Positions 43,122 through 51,920 of a stretch of 64,000 bases of DNA are shown in pieces. This DNA is from an uncultured Pelagibacteraceae bacterium (GTDB lineage: Bacteria; Pseudomonadota; Alphaproteobacteria; Pelagibacterales; Pelagibacteraceae). Where the stretch lies: positions 186,001 through 250,000 of the forward strand of contig CACGJO010000001.1 in the NCBI GenBank assembly GCA_902573425.1, in the 5' to 3' direction. Position 1 is the stretch's first letter. Each line of letters opens with the position of its first letter. Below the pieces are notes generated by a model. The model had not been told where the DNA came from. It ran no database searches and was given only the letters and a program-made list of their open reading frames with translations. Made by a program: the position numbers and the translations under genes.

Positions 43122-43139
43122 AATTTATTGTTTTATAGT

Positions 43140-43976
43140 TTATTTATCCTTTTTTACTAGCTGCAAATTGTCATTTTTTCGATTTTTTGCTAGCATTTTC
43201 TCAAATGTTATTTGTTTTGCTTCCCATTTTTTATATTCTTTTTCCTCATCTACTACAACTCTGCCTCTCATGGCATAATGTCCAGTTCCACAATATTCAG
43301 CACATAGGACTTCGAAATCCCCTACTCTAGTTGGGGTCAGCCAATAGTAAGTTACAATGCCGGGGACCATATCCATTTTACCTCTGAATTGAGGTACATA
43401 AAAATTGTGTAAAACATCTATGGTTCTTAATTCAAATTTTACTGGTCGATCTTTCAATACGTGGAGTTCTTGAGCATCAACTAATAGATCATCTTTACCG
43501 TTTGGATCTTCTAAAATTAATCCAAAAGGGTTTTCGTCATTAATATATTTAATATCAGTTTTTCCAAGTATATTGTCTTCACCTGGGAGTCTATATTTCC
43601 AACCCCACTGGTAAGCAAACACTTCTACTTTATAAGCATTTTCTGGAACTGTGACGTATTGGTTCCAAACAACTAGTCCAGGAGCTAATAATGCAGCAAC
43701 CCCAATCGCGGTTGCCCAAGTTAATCTACTCTCCAATTTTTTATCTTCCGGTTTATATTCAGCTCTTCTATCTTTTCTGTAACTATATTTCCAAACACAG
43801 TAAGAAACAAAAAACAATATAGCTACAAATACTGCTCCGGTGATCCAAAATGTCAAAAGAATAGTATCATCCATGTTCCCCCAATTGGAAGCAACCTCTG
43901 TCCACCACCAAGGCGACCAGAAATGAAAAGCTATTGAGCCAACTGTTATTAAGAATATGCTTAAAGCAACTATCAT
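43140..43976 (-). CDS. coxB: Cytochrome c oxidase subunit II
   Basis: A 278-residue protein with an N-terminal helix, a second helix (TFWITGAVFVAILFFVSYCV), a third hydrophobic stretch and the periplasmic cupredoxin domain. The CuA ligands lie in DVLHNFYVP and CAEYCGTGHYAM. It accepts electrons from cytochrome c. No c-type heme domain is fused. It overlaps nothing and starts 1 base after the stop of the preceding small protein gene. Confidence 0.96.
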   Translation of the reverse strand: MIVALSIFLITVGSIAFHFWSPWWWTEVASNWGNMDDTILLTFWITGAVFVAILFFVSYCVWKYSYRKDRRAEYKPEDKKLESRLTWATAIGVAALLAPGLVVWNQYVTVPENAYKVEVFAYQWGWKYRLPGEDNILGKTDIKYINDENPFGLILEDPNGKDDLLVDAQELHVLKDRPVKFELRTIDVLHNFYVPQFRGKMDMVPGIVTYYWLTPTRVGDFEVLCAEYCGTGHYAMRGRVVVDEEKEYKKWEAKQITFEKMLAKNRKNDNLQLVKKDK

Positions 43977-43977
43977 T

Positions 43978-44238
43978 TTATGCGTTTGAAATAATAAAAA
44001 TTCCTATAAGAACAATCCCTGCAATTAAAACATGATTACCCAAATCTATTAGTCCAAGCTTTTTATTTTTTGGGTCAATCAAATCTTTCCATTTAAAAGG
44101 AACTGATTTTCTTTTTACTGCTATCTCAGCCTCGTTTTCATTTTTTTCTAGTCTTAGAGAAACTGAAAAGAAAACGAAATAAATAAATAGTACTAAAAAT
44201 ACTACCAATCCAAGTAATAATGCATAAGCTGTGCTCAT
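43978..44238 (-). CDS. Small membrane protein at the head of the cox operon
   Basis: An 86-residue protein with two hydrophobic helices (about 5-27 and 66-84) joined by a charged loop (LRLEKNENEAEIAVKRKS, WKDLIDPKNKK). It is the first gene of the oxidase operon and ends 1 base before the coxB start, so it is co-translated. I do not recognise its family. Position suggests an accessory subunit or assembly factor of the oxidase, which is inference. Confidence 0.8.
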   Translation of the reverse strand: MSTAYALLLGLVVFLVLFIYFVFFSVSLRLEKNENEAEIAVKRKSVPFKWKDLIDPKNKKLGLIDLGNHVLIAGIVLIGIFIISNA

Positions 44239-44291
44239 AATTTAATTAATTAATACTATATATATTGTCTATATGCATGTTTAATAAGGTT

Positions 44292-44308
44292 TTGCGACAC
44301 TTTTGCAA
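44292..44308 (-). promoter_or_regulatory. Candidate regulatory dyad upstream of the cox operon
   Basis: The inverted repeat TTGC (44292-44295) and GCAA (44305-44308), 9 bases apart, lies in the 100-base gap between rsmE and the cox operon. On the reverse strand TTGCAA at 44308-44303 could serve as a -35 element, with an AT-rich -10 region near 44286-44280. The pattern loosely recalls RegA-type sites of alphaproteobacteria (TGCG...CGCA), but the match is partial. Confidence 0.28.
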
Positions 44309-44338
44309 GGTTTAAATCTCACCAAATTTAGAGGATAT

Positions 44339-45058
44339 TCAGTTGTTTTCCAAGTTGAAATTTAAAATTGTTGTTGATGCAATTGCCGCTGTCTCGGCAC
44401 GTAAAATATTCTTACCTAAAGTGATAGATATTACATTTTTATAATTGGTTATAAACTGCCTCTCTTCTTCTGAGAAATCACCTTCAGGCCCAATTAAAAT
44501 ACAAATTGGATTTTTTTTAGATAATTTATTATATAAATCTTTTGACTGAGAATTAATATCGCAAAAAACAATTTTGCCATCGTCGGGAAAATTTTTAATA
44601 AATTCATCTAGCATCTGTAATTCTTGAATTTTAGGCACTGTGATACGATTAGACTGCTCACAAGCTTCAGTTATAATCTTTTCTGTCCTTTTAATATTAA
44701 TTTCTCTAACAACACTTCTTTCACATAATAACGGAATGAATTTTTGAATTCCCAATTCTGTAGTTTTTTGTATCATCAAGTCTTGAGGAACTTTTTTTAT
44801 TGGTGAAAAAGCTAACCAAATATTTTTTTCATTAGACAAAGGTCTTGATAGTTTTTCAACTTTAAATTCTGTAAAAATTTTTCCTTGATTTAGAATTTTT
44901 ACATCCCACTCACCATCTTGTGAATTAAAAAGTGAAATTTTATCTCCAGCTTTTAATCTGATTACATTCTTTGTATAATGAGATTGTTTTTCAGAAAGTC
45001 TTGAAATAGTACCTGTTTTTAATTTGTTTGAGTAAAAAAGTCTTGCTTTTGATACCAT
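44339..45058 (-). CDS. rsmE: 16S rRNA (uracil1498-N3)-methyltransferase
   Basis: A 239-residue SPOUT methyltransferase. The N-terminal PUA-like domain (SEKQSHYTKNVIRLKAGDKISLFN) is followed by the knotted SAM-binding domain with LIGPEGDFSEEE and LGKNILRAETAAIASTTIL, both diagnostic for RsmE. It modifies U1498 in the decoding site. It is divergent from the quinone oxidoreductase gene with only 21 bases between starts. Confidence 0.95.
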   Translation of the reverse strand: MVSKARLFYSNKLKTGTISRLSEKQSHYTKNVIRLKAGDKISLFNSQDGEWDVKILNQGKIFTEFKVEKLSRPLSNEKNIWLAFSPIKKVPQDLMIQKTTELGIQKFIPLLCERSVVREINIKRTEKIITEACEQSNRITVPKIQELQMLDEFIKNFPDDGKIVFCDINSQSKDLYNKLSKKNPICILIGPEGDFSEEERQFITNYKNVISITLGKNILRAETAAIASTTILNFNLENN

Positions 45059-45079
45059 GAAGAATTTATATAAGTTAGG

Positions 45080-46057
45080 ATGGCAAAATCAATTATAATT
45101 ACTAAGCACGGTGGTCCAGAAGTTTTAGAATTAAAGGATATAAATGTTGGTTCACCTGGTCTTGATGAAATTAAAATCAAAAATTTAGCTATTGGTTTAA
45201 ATTTTATTGATACTTATCATAGATCTGGACTATATAAATTAAAGTTACCATCAGGTATTGGAATGGAGGGAGCTGGTATTGTTCAAGAAGTTGGTTCCTC
45301 AGTTAAAAATTTAAATAAGGGTGATAGAGTAGCTTACTCTCAATTGCCATTAGGATCTTACTCTAACGAAAGGATTATTCCTGAAAAAATTGCAGTTAAA
45401 ATACCAGAGGGGATAAGCGATAAAGTTGCTGCGAGTATAATGACAAAAGGTTTAACTTCACATTATCTTTTGTTTAAAACTTATAAAGCAAAAGCTGGAG
45501 AGTTAATTTTATTTCATGCTGCTGCAGGTGGAGTTGGTCAAGTTTTTTGTCAATGGGCAAAAAGCATAGGCTGTAGAGTTATTGGAACTGTTGGATCAGA
45601 CAGTAAAATTGATATTGCAAAAGAAAATGGATGTGAATTTGTTATAAATTACAATAAAGAAGATTTTGATAAAAAAGTTCTTGAGATAACCGGCAATAAG
45701 GGTGTCGGAGTAGTTTACGATGGTGTTGGAAAAAAAACTTTTGAAAAATCTATTAATTGTCTAAAGCCAATGGGTATGATGATTTCTTTTGGAAACGCAT
45801 CTGGTGCTCTTGATCCTATAGATGTAAAAAAATATATAGCTCATAAAAGTTTATTTTTTACAAGACCAGGATTAGCCCATTATGGAGCAGGAAGAGCGGC
45901 TCTTGAGGATGGTGCTAGTGCTCTTTTTGAACAAATTAAATTCGGTAAAATTAAAATTAATATTTTTAAAGAATACAAACTTTCTGAAGCAAAAAAAGCC
46001 CATGAAGATCTTGAGGGAAGAAAAATTTTAGGTCCAGCTGTATTAATACCTAATTAA
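45080..46057 (+). CDS. qor: NADPH:quinone oxidoreductase, zeta-crystallin-like
   Basis: A 325-residue zinc-free medium-chain dehydrogenase/reductase. It has LNFIDTYHRSGLYKLKLPSGIGMEGAG near the N-terminus, the cofactor fold FHAAAGGVGQVFCQWAKSIG, and the C-terminal GPAVLIPN. It probably reduces quinones or reactive carbonyls with NADPH. The exact substrate cannot be read. It is followed after 3 bases by a DUF1289 gene. Confidence 0.92.
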   Translation: MAKSIIITKHGGPEVLELKDINVGSPGLDEIKIKNLAIGLNFIDTYHRSGLYKLKLPSGIGMEGAGIVQEVGSSVKNLNKGDRVAYSQLPLGSYSNERIIPEKIAVKIPEGISDKVAASIMTKGLTSHYLLFKTYKAKAGELILFHAAAGGVGQVFCQWAKSIGCRVIGTVGSDSKIDIAKENGCEFVINYNKEDFDKKVLEITGNKGVGVVYDGVGKKTFEKSINCLKPMGMMISFGNASGALDPIDVKKYIAHKSLFFTRPGLAHYGAGRAALEDGASALFEQIKFGKIKINIFKEYKLSEAKKAHEDLEGRKILGPAVLIPN

Positions 46058-46060
46058 ATT

Positions 46061-46318
46061 ATGAAATTTATAAGTCCTTGTATAAGTATATGTAAAAGTG
46101 ATCCTAAAACTGATTTTTGTTACGGATGTGCAAGAACAGATGAGGAAAAAAAAGTTTGGAAAAATCCAGAAACAACTAATTCTTGGAAAGAAGAAAACTT
46201 GATTATTCTAAGAAAAAGAATGAGTGAAACTCAGCTAAAAACTTTTAATCAGTCTTATAATGAAAAAATTGAGTTTGGAAAAATGGTTTACACTAAAGAA
46301 TTAAAGAAAGAACCATAA
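46061..46318 (+). CDS. DUF1289 family protein
   Basis: An 85-residue protein whose N-terminus carries the DUF1289 cysteine pattern CISICKSDPKTDFCYGCART followed by EEKKVW. Four cysteines in this spacing suggest a metal or Fe-S site. The function of the family is not established. It is coupled to the quinone oxidoreductase gene and overlaps a convergent small gene by 18 bases. Confidence 0.85.
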   Translation: MKFISPCISICKSDPKTDFCYGCARTDEEKKVWKNPETTNSWKEENLIILRKRMSETQLKTFNQSYNEKIEFGKMVYTKELKKEP

Positions 46319-46492
46319 AACTATCCCCACAAAAGCTAAAATTAATATTAATATTCTCACTCCAAACAAATATCTTTTTAAATTTTTGGAGCCTTCTATT
46401 TCTTTGCTTTTTCCTGCACCAATTCTGATTACAAAATAAAAAACAAGTAATAGAATTAATACAATTATAAGTATAACTGGTTTAGAAAACAT
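46301..46492 (-). CDS. Small two-helix membrane protein (63 aa)
   Basis: A 63-residue protein with two hydrophobic helices (VILIIVLILLLVFYFVI and GVRILILILAFVGIVLWFFL) joined by a basic loop (GAGKSKEIEGSKNLKR). It is the last of three overlapping or closely spaced small membrane protein genes. I do not recognise the family. Its start lies inside the end of the upstream 55-residue reading frame, and its end overlaps the convergent DUF1289 gene. Confidence 0.65.
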   Translation of the reverse strand: MFSKPVILIIVLILLLVFYFVIRIGAGKSKEIEGSKNLKRYLFGVRILILILAFVGIVLWFFL

Positions 46493-46649
46493 TTTTTTTA
46501 TTATGGTATTCTAAAACTAGGTTATTTTCAAAACTTTTAATCGAGGAAGATTTTGACGTCATTATTATCGGCAAAAAAAGTCCAAGTGCATACAAAAGAA
46601 TTATTACTATTGCGGCGATTATAAAAGCTCTAATTGCGTTAATTTTCAT
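46482..46649 (-). CDS. Small membrane protein (55 aa)
   Basis: A reading frame from the ATG at 46649 to the TAA at 46482-46484. It begins MKINAIRAFIIAAIVIILLYALG, one membrane helix, and has a polar C-terminal half (KSSSIKSFENNLVLEYHNKK). It starts 5 bases after the stop of the DUF2721 gene and overlaps the next small gene by 11 bases. The tight spacing and clean start support it. No family is recognised. Confidence 0.55.
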   Translation of the reverse strand: MKINAIRAFIIAAIVIILLYALGLFLPIIMTSKSSSIKSFENNLVLEYHNKKNVF

Positions 46650-46654
46650 AAATA

Positions 46655-47059
46655 TTATTCTTCGTCTATTTTCATGTCAGATAAGTGAAGTTTTAATGCA
46701 CGCGTTGAAACAAAAATTTCACCAAGATATAAAACTATGGAAAAAAGAAGTGAAAGACAACAAAGACCAAAAATCAATCTGGCATAAAAAATTGAATTTA
46801 AATAAAGTGCAAAGACCGTTAGCATATCGAATAGAAAAGCTATTCCTGCACAACCAATTGAATACTTTAAATTGACACTTCTTGCTCTTAAGTTTTTAAG
46901 TTGTTTCTTCCACTCAGGTGGGATGTGTTTCTCAAATACATATTCATCATGAAGTTTTCTAATCAAGGCACTTAAAGTATGAAATCTGCTATTATAAACA
47001 CCCATTAAAAGTGCCATAGCTGGAAATAATAACGCTGCAACTGTGTAGTCAATGCTCAT
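46655..47059 (-). CDS. DUF2721 family membrane protein
   Basis: A 134-residue protein with an N-terminal helix (VAALLFPAMALLMGVYN), a charged middle region including SRFHTLSALIRKLHDEY, and two close C-terminal helices (about 70-115). This matches the DUF2721 layout. The function is unknown. It heads a run of three small membrane protein genes and is divergent from ubiA (51 bases apart). Confidence 0.72.
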   Translation of the reverse strand: MSIDYTVAALLFPAMALLMGVYNSRFHTLSALIRKLHDEYVFEKHIPPEWKKQLKNLRARSVNLKYSIGCAGIAFLFDMLTVFALYLNSIFYARLIFGLCCLSLLFSIVLYLGEIFVSTRALKLHLSDMKIDEE

Positions 47060-47110
47060 ATCGAATCGAATTGATTATGTATTTACTGTTTGGTATTTAC
47101 AAGAAGAATA

Positions 47111-47986
47111 ATGTCTTTTCATATTAAAAACTTCATAAACATTACAAGATTAAACAAGCCAATTGGCTACTTATTATTATTTTGGCCATGTGCATGTGGC
47201 TTATCTTTAGCAAATTATTTTGCGCAAGATTTAATTACCTTTTTTTATTACCTTTTTTTATTTTTCAGTGGTTCAGTTCTTATGAGAAGTGCTGGGTGCA
47301 TTGTAAACGATATTATCGATGAAAAAATAGACAAAAAGATTTCAAGAACAAGTTTAAGACCAATTGCATCTGGATCTTTGAACAAAAAACTAGCATGGTT
47401 TTATGTTTTGGTTCTCTGTTCTTTAGCATTTATTGTATTAATTCAATTTAATTTCTTAACCATTTTATTAGGTATTTTTTCAATGATATTTGCTTTTACC
47501 TATCCTTTTATGAAGCGCATAACTTACTGGCCACAATTATTTTTGGGTTTTACTTTTAACTGGGGGATCATAATGGCTTGGACATCCATGAATAATAGTG
47601 TCAGTTTTTTGCCTTTTATACTTTATTTTGGAGCCATATTTTGGACATTAGGATATGACACCATTTACGGATTACAGGATGCATCAGAAGACGAAATAAT
47701 AGGGGTTAAATCTACTGCAATTAAATTTAAAAAAAATCTTAACCTTTTTATACTGAGTTCTTATTTAATTAGTTCGGTTCTGATTGCTTACGTATTTTTA
47801 AATATAGAGAAAAGTTTTTTTATAATATTTTTATTTTTATTTATGCTTAGTCTATTTTATCAAATTAAAATATATAGTCCTAAAAAACCTGAAAGATGTC
47901 TGAGGGCTTTTAAATTTAATAATATTTCTGGATTTTTACTTTTTATATCTTTTTTTCTAATCTCAATAAAAAATTTATGGAATTAA
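47111..47986 (+). CDS. ubiA: 4-hydroxybenzoate polyprenyltransferase
   Basis: About 291 residues from the ATG at 47111; a TTG at 47090 would extend it. The UbiA fold shows RLNKPIGYLLLFWPCACGLSLA, the first aspartate motif RSAGCIVNDIIDEKIDKKISRTSLRPIASG and the second, YDTIYGLQDASEDEIIGVKSTA. It attaches the polyprenyl chain to 4-hydroxybenzoate in ubiquinone synthesis. It overlaps the MsbA-like gene by 10 bases. Confidence 0.95.
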   Translation: MSFHIKNFINITRLNKPIGYLLLFWPCACGLSLANYFAQDLITFFYYLFLFFSGSVLMRSAGCIVNDIIDEKIDKKISRTSLRPIASGSLNKKLAWFYVLVLCSLAFIVLIQFNFLTILLGIFSMIFAFTYPFMKRITYWPQLFLGFTFNWGIIMAWTSMNNSVSFLPFILYFGAIFWTLGYDTIYGLQDASEDEIIGVKSTAIKFKKNLNLFILSSYLISSVLIAYVFLNIEKSFFIIFLFLFMLSLFYQIKIYSPKKPERCLRAFKFNNISGFLLFISFFLISIKNLWN

Positions 47987-49719
47987 AAGAAATAATATTT
48001 TACTTAAAAAGACTTTATCGAAATTATGTAAAAGAACATATGTGGAGGGTATTTTTGGCTGCTATACTTTCTCTGATAGTCGCTGGAACAACATCGGCTA
48101 TAGCTTGGCTTCTTGATCCTGCAGTTAAGAAAATTTTTATCGAAAATGATAGAACATTTGCAATCTTAATTCCCATTTCAATAATTATAGTTTTTACAGC
48201 GAAAGGGTTGTCTTTATATTTTGCAAGATTTTTAATTATTGTACTGGGATTCCGAGTAATAGAAAAAATCCAAGGACAGATGGCTGGACATATTTTATTA
48301 TCTGATACGCAAAGTTTAGAGTCAAAACATTCGGGTAAATATATATCAAGTTTTTTATATGATGTGGGTCTAATTCAAGGACTAATAAGTACCGGGGTTC
48401 TTAATCTTATGAAAGATACTTTGACTCTAATAACTTTGTTGTGTTTGATGTTTTATCAAAATTGGAAGTTGGCACTTTTCTCAATTATTATGATGCCATT
48501 AGCTGCGTTCTTTGCAAAATCCTTAGGTAAAAGAATGGGTAAGGCAACTACACAAAGTGCTATATCTGCAGGTAATTTCACTATGCTTCTTACTGAAATT
48601 TTAAAAGGTTCAAAAATAATAAAAATATATCAAAGAGAAGATGTTGAAGAAAAAAAGTCTAAAGATGCAATTAAAGACTTAACAGAAAAACAGATAAAGA
48701 TTGGTACTGTTTTAATTAGAGCAACACCAATAATGGAAACACTTACTGGCATAATGATTGCGGGATTTATATTTTTTGCAGGTATTTTAATATCAACTGG
48801 GGAAATAGGCATAAACAATTTTTTTTCTTTTTTAGCAGCTATGATGTTGTCCTATCAACCAATTAGATCTCTCGCCACTTTAAATATGTCTGTATACCAG
48901 GGCACTGCTGCAGCCAAAAGGATTTTCAAAATAATTGATGAAACGATTCAAATTAAAAATAATGAAGAACTTCCAGAAATTGAAATTGAAAAAGCTAACA
49001 TAAAATTTAAAGATGTAAGTTTCCAATACAAAACCGGAAAAGATAGTGCTGTTAAAAATATTAATTTGGATGTTGAGGGTGAAAAAGTTACAGCTTTGGT
49101 TGGTCATAGTGGTGCGGGGAAAAGTACAGTGATGAACTTAATACCAAGATTTTATCAACAACAAACGGGAGAAATTTTTATTGATGATCAAGATATAAGG
49201 AAAGTTTCATTAAAATCATTAAGAAATAAAATTTCTTTGGTTAGTCAGGATATTATTTTATTTGATGATACAGTCGAGAATAATATAAAGTATGCAAAAT
49301 TTGATGCAAACGAAAATGAAATAAGAAATGCATGTAAATTAGCGGCAGCTGACGATTTTATAATGGACTTGCCAGAAAAATATAAAACTATTATTGGAGA
49401 AAATGGAGTAAGACTTTCTGGCGGGCAAAAACAAAGATTATCCATTGCGAGAGCAATATTAAAAAATTCTCCAATAATTTTATTAGATGAAGCAACATCA
49501 TCTTTGGACACTGATTCTGAAGAAAAAGTGCAAAATGCAATATTTAATTTAACAAAAAATAAGACCACGCTAGTTATTGCTCATAGACTATCTACAATTA
49601 AGAAAGCGGATAGTATTATTGTAATGAAAGATGGAAATATTGTAGGAACTGGAAAACATAATGAGCTTTTATCAAAATCAAAAGATTATGAAAGTCTTTA
49701 CAGCAAGCAAGTAATATAA
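47977..49719 (+). CDS. msbA: ABC transporter, MsbA-like lipid A exporter
   Basis: A 580-residue half transporter. Six membrane helices (about 20-310) are fused to an ATPase domain with Walker A LVGHSGAGKSTVMNL, signature RLSGGQKQRLSIARAI, Walker B PIILLDEATSSLD and the H-loop IAHRLST. Flanking genes for lipid A and Kdo assembly support a lipid A flippase role. General multidrug exporters share this layout, so the assignment rests partly on context. Confidence 0.88.
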   Translation: MELKEIIFYLKRLYRNYVKEHMWRVFLAAILSLIVAGTTSAIAWLLDPAVKKIFIENDRTFAILIPISIIIVFTAKGLSLYFARFLIIVLGFRVIEKIQGQMAGHILLSDTQSLESKHSGKYISSFLYDVGLIQGLISTGVLNLMKDTLTLITLLCLMFYQNWKLALFSIIMMPLAAFFAKSLGKRMGKATTQSAISAGNFTMLLTEILKGSKIIKIYQREDVEEKKSKDAIKDLTEKQIKIGTVLIRATPIMETLTGIMIAGFIFFAGILISTGEIGINNFFSFLAAMMLSYQPIRSLATLNMSVYQGTAAAKRIFKIIDETIQIKNNEELPEIEIEKANIKFKDVSFQYKTGKDSAVKNINLDVEGEKVTALVGHSGAGKSTVMNLIPRFYQQQTGEIFIDDQDIRKVSLKSLRNKISLVSQDIILFDDTVENNIKYAKFDANENEIRNACKLAAADDFIMDLPEKYKTIIGENGVRLSGGQKQRLSIARAILKNSPIILLDEATSSLDTDSEEKVQNAIFNLTKNKTTLVIAHRLSTIKKADSIIVMKDGNIVGTGKHNELLSKSKDYESLYSKQVI

Positions 49720-49725
49720 AATAAA

Positions 49726-50994
49726 ATGCTAAAAGTTCTTTACAGTTTTTTAATAATTATTTTTTATTTACCTTATTTTGTTTTTATATTTTATAGAAAA
49801 ATTATTAATAAAGAACATGCTACTAAATTTAAAGAAAAAATTTTACCTAAAAAAATAGTTCGACCAGAGGGTTATTTGTTTTGGTTTCATGCTGCAAGTA
49901 TAGGCGAATTAAATACTGTTTTTCCAATAATTGATTTTTTTTTAAACAAAGATAAAAAATTAAACTTTTTGATTACTACTGTAACATTAAGCTCTTATGA
50001 TCTATTTAAGAAAAAATATAAAAAGAATAATAAAGTTTTTCATCAATTCCTTCCATATGACTCTAATATTTTAGTTAATAATTTTTTTAGAGATTGGAAA
50101 CCAGATATTATTACGTTTGTAGATTCTGAGATTTGGCCAAATTTTTTTTTAAAAATAAAAAAAAATAATTTACCTTTGATATTGCTTAATGCAAGATTAA
50201 CAAAAAAAACTTTTAAAAGATGGAAAATTTTCAAAACTTTTGCCTCTGAAATATTTAGTTCTATTAAAGTTTCTATTTGCTCAAATAAAGAGACTGTAGA
50301 TCATTTATCATATTTTAATTTAAAAAATGTTAAATACTTTGGAAATATTAAATATTGCTCAAATCTACAAAATATAAATTCAGGAAAAAATTTTAAAATT
50401 AATATTGAAGAAAATAACAAAATTTGGTGTGCAATTAGTACTCATCCAGATGAGGAAATCTTCTGTGCAGAGGTGCATCAAATTTTAAAAAAAAATTATA
50501 AAAAAGTAAAAACAATTATTATTCCAAGGCATATTAACCGTATCAAAGATATATTGTTTGTTATGAATAAGATGGGGCTTAAAACTCAAATTAAAAATGA
50601 AAACGATAGTATCGATGAAAATTCTGAAATTATACTCATAAATTATTATGGTTCTGTTTTTAAATATTATGAAAATTTTAAGCAAATATTTATTGGAAAA
50701 TCTATATTGAAAAAATTTAAAAATGATGGAGGCCAAAACCCAATTGATGCAGCAAGGATGGGATGCTTGATTTACCATGGGCCTTATGTGTCAAATTTTA
50801 GAGATATTTATCAATACTTAGATAATGAAAATATTTCAAACTATATAGATAATAAAAATGTTTTAGCAGAAAAATTAATTAAGAATTTTAATTCTAATCT
50901 AACGAAAGATAAGAAGAAAATAGACAAACTAAATAATTATAGTAATGAAATATTTCACAAAGTAATAAAAGAATATGAAAATATTATTGCATGA
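49726..50994 (+). CDS. waaA: 3-deoxy-D-manno-octulosonic acid (Kdo) transferase
   Basis: A 422-residue membrane-anchored glycosyltransferase adding Kdo to the lipid A precursor. An N-terminal helix precedes the region LFWFHAASIGELNTVFPII. FVDSEIWPNFF and LLNARLTKKTFKRW follow, and STHPDEEIF lies in the second Rossmann domain. FKQIFIGKS and GGQNPIDAARMGCLIYHGP complete the family signature. It overlaps lpxK by 4 bases (ATGA). Confidence 0.95.
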   Translation: MLKVLYSFLIIIFYLPYFVFIFYRKIINKEHATKFKEKILPKKIVRPEGYLFWFHAASIGELNTVFPIIDFFLNKDKKLNFLITTVTLSSYDLFKKKYKKNNKVFHQFLPYDSNILVNNFFRDWKPDIITFVDSEIWPNFFLKIKKNNLPLILLNARLTKKTFKRWKIFKTFASEIFSSIKVSICSNKETVDHLSYFNLKNVKYFGNIKYCSNLQNINSGKNFKINIEENNKIWCAISTHPDEEIFCAEVHQILKKNYKKVKTIIIPRHINRIKDILFVMNKMGLKTQIKNENDSIDENSEIILINYYGSVFKYYENFKQIFIGKSILKKFKNDGGQNPIDAARMGCLIYHGPYVSNFRDIYQYLDNENISNYIDNKNVLAEKLIKNFNSNLTKDKKKIDKLNNYSNEIFHKVIKEYENIIA

Positions 50995-51920
50995 AATTAA
51001 TTAAACCAAAATTTTGGGATCAAAAAAATTTGGGGTTTTTCTCATTTATATTGCTTCCATTTTCTTTGATTTATATTGTCATAGCAAACATTTACAAATT
51101 TTTTCAGAAGGAAAAAAAATATTCTGTTCCCATCATATGTGTTGGCAATATTTATATTGGAGGAACTGGGAAAACGCCAATATGTATTAAATTAAAAAAT
51201 TTGTTGGATGAAAAAAGGGTGCCAATAATTATAAAGAAAGAATATAAAAACCAAAAAGATGAAATTGAACTTTTGAAAAAATATTCAAAATTATTAGTTT
51301 GTGAAAAAAGAGGCAAAGGGATTGAGACAGCAATTGAAAAAAAATTTGATACAATTATTTTAGATGATGGCTTTCAAGACAAGAGTATAAAAAAAGATTT
51401 AAATATTTTGTGTTTTAATACTAACCAACAAATTGGTAATGGCCAAGTTTTGCCTGCAGGACCTCTGCGTGAAACATTATCAGCTCTTAAAAATGCAAAT
51501 ATAATTATGGTGAATGGGGAAAAAAACATTGAATTTGAATTAAAATTAAAAAAATATAACAATGAATTAAAGTTTTTTTACTTTAATTATAATTTAAAGA
51601 AATTTGAAGAATTTAAAAATAGAAAGTTAATTGCTTTTGCAGGAATAGGCAATTCTATTAATTTTTTTAATACACTAAAGGATAATCGATTAAATGTGAT
51701 AAAGGAAATTACATTTCCAGATCATTATGACTATTCTGATAATGATTTGGAAAATTTGTTGAAAACAGAGTCTCAAAATAAAGCCAAACTGATTACTACA
51801 GAAAAAGATTTTTTGCGGATGAACCCTTTAAAAAGAAGGCGTTTTGGGTTTGTACCAATCTATGTAAATATAATAAATGAAAATAATTTAATGACTGAGG
51901 TTAATAAAATCTTTAAATGA
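50991..51920 (+). CDS. lpxK: Tetraacyldisaccharide 4'-kinase
   Basis: A 309-residue kinase that phosphorylates the lipid A disaccharide. An N-terminal membrane segment (FFSFILLPFSLIYIVIANIY) precedes the P-loop VGNIYIGGTGKTPICIKL. The conserved IILDDGFQDKSIKKDLNILCF follows, then QVLPAGPLRE. The length is near the family norm. It is coupled to waaA and to the next acyltransferase gene by ATGA overlaps. Confidence 0.95.
   Translation: MKLIKPKFWDQKNLGFFSFILLPFSLIYIVIANIYKFFQKEKKYSVPIICVGNIYIGGTGKTPICIKLKNLLDEKRVPIIIKKEYKNQKDEIELLKKYSKLLVCEKRGKGIETAIEKKFDTIILDDGFQDKSIKKDLNILCFNTNQQIGNGQVLPAGPLRETLSALKNANIIMVNGEKNIEFELKLKKYNNELKFFYFNYNLKKFEEFKNRKLIAFAGIGNSINFFNTLKDNRLNVIKEITFPDHYDYSDNDLENLLKTESQNKAKLITTEKDFLRMNPLKRRRFGFVPIYVNIINENNLMTEVNKIFK

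Noticed and set aside
47090-47110. TTG start extending ubiA by seven residues
   Set aside because: The ATG at 47111 is closer to the conserved start of UbiA, and the extra residues have no visible homology.
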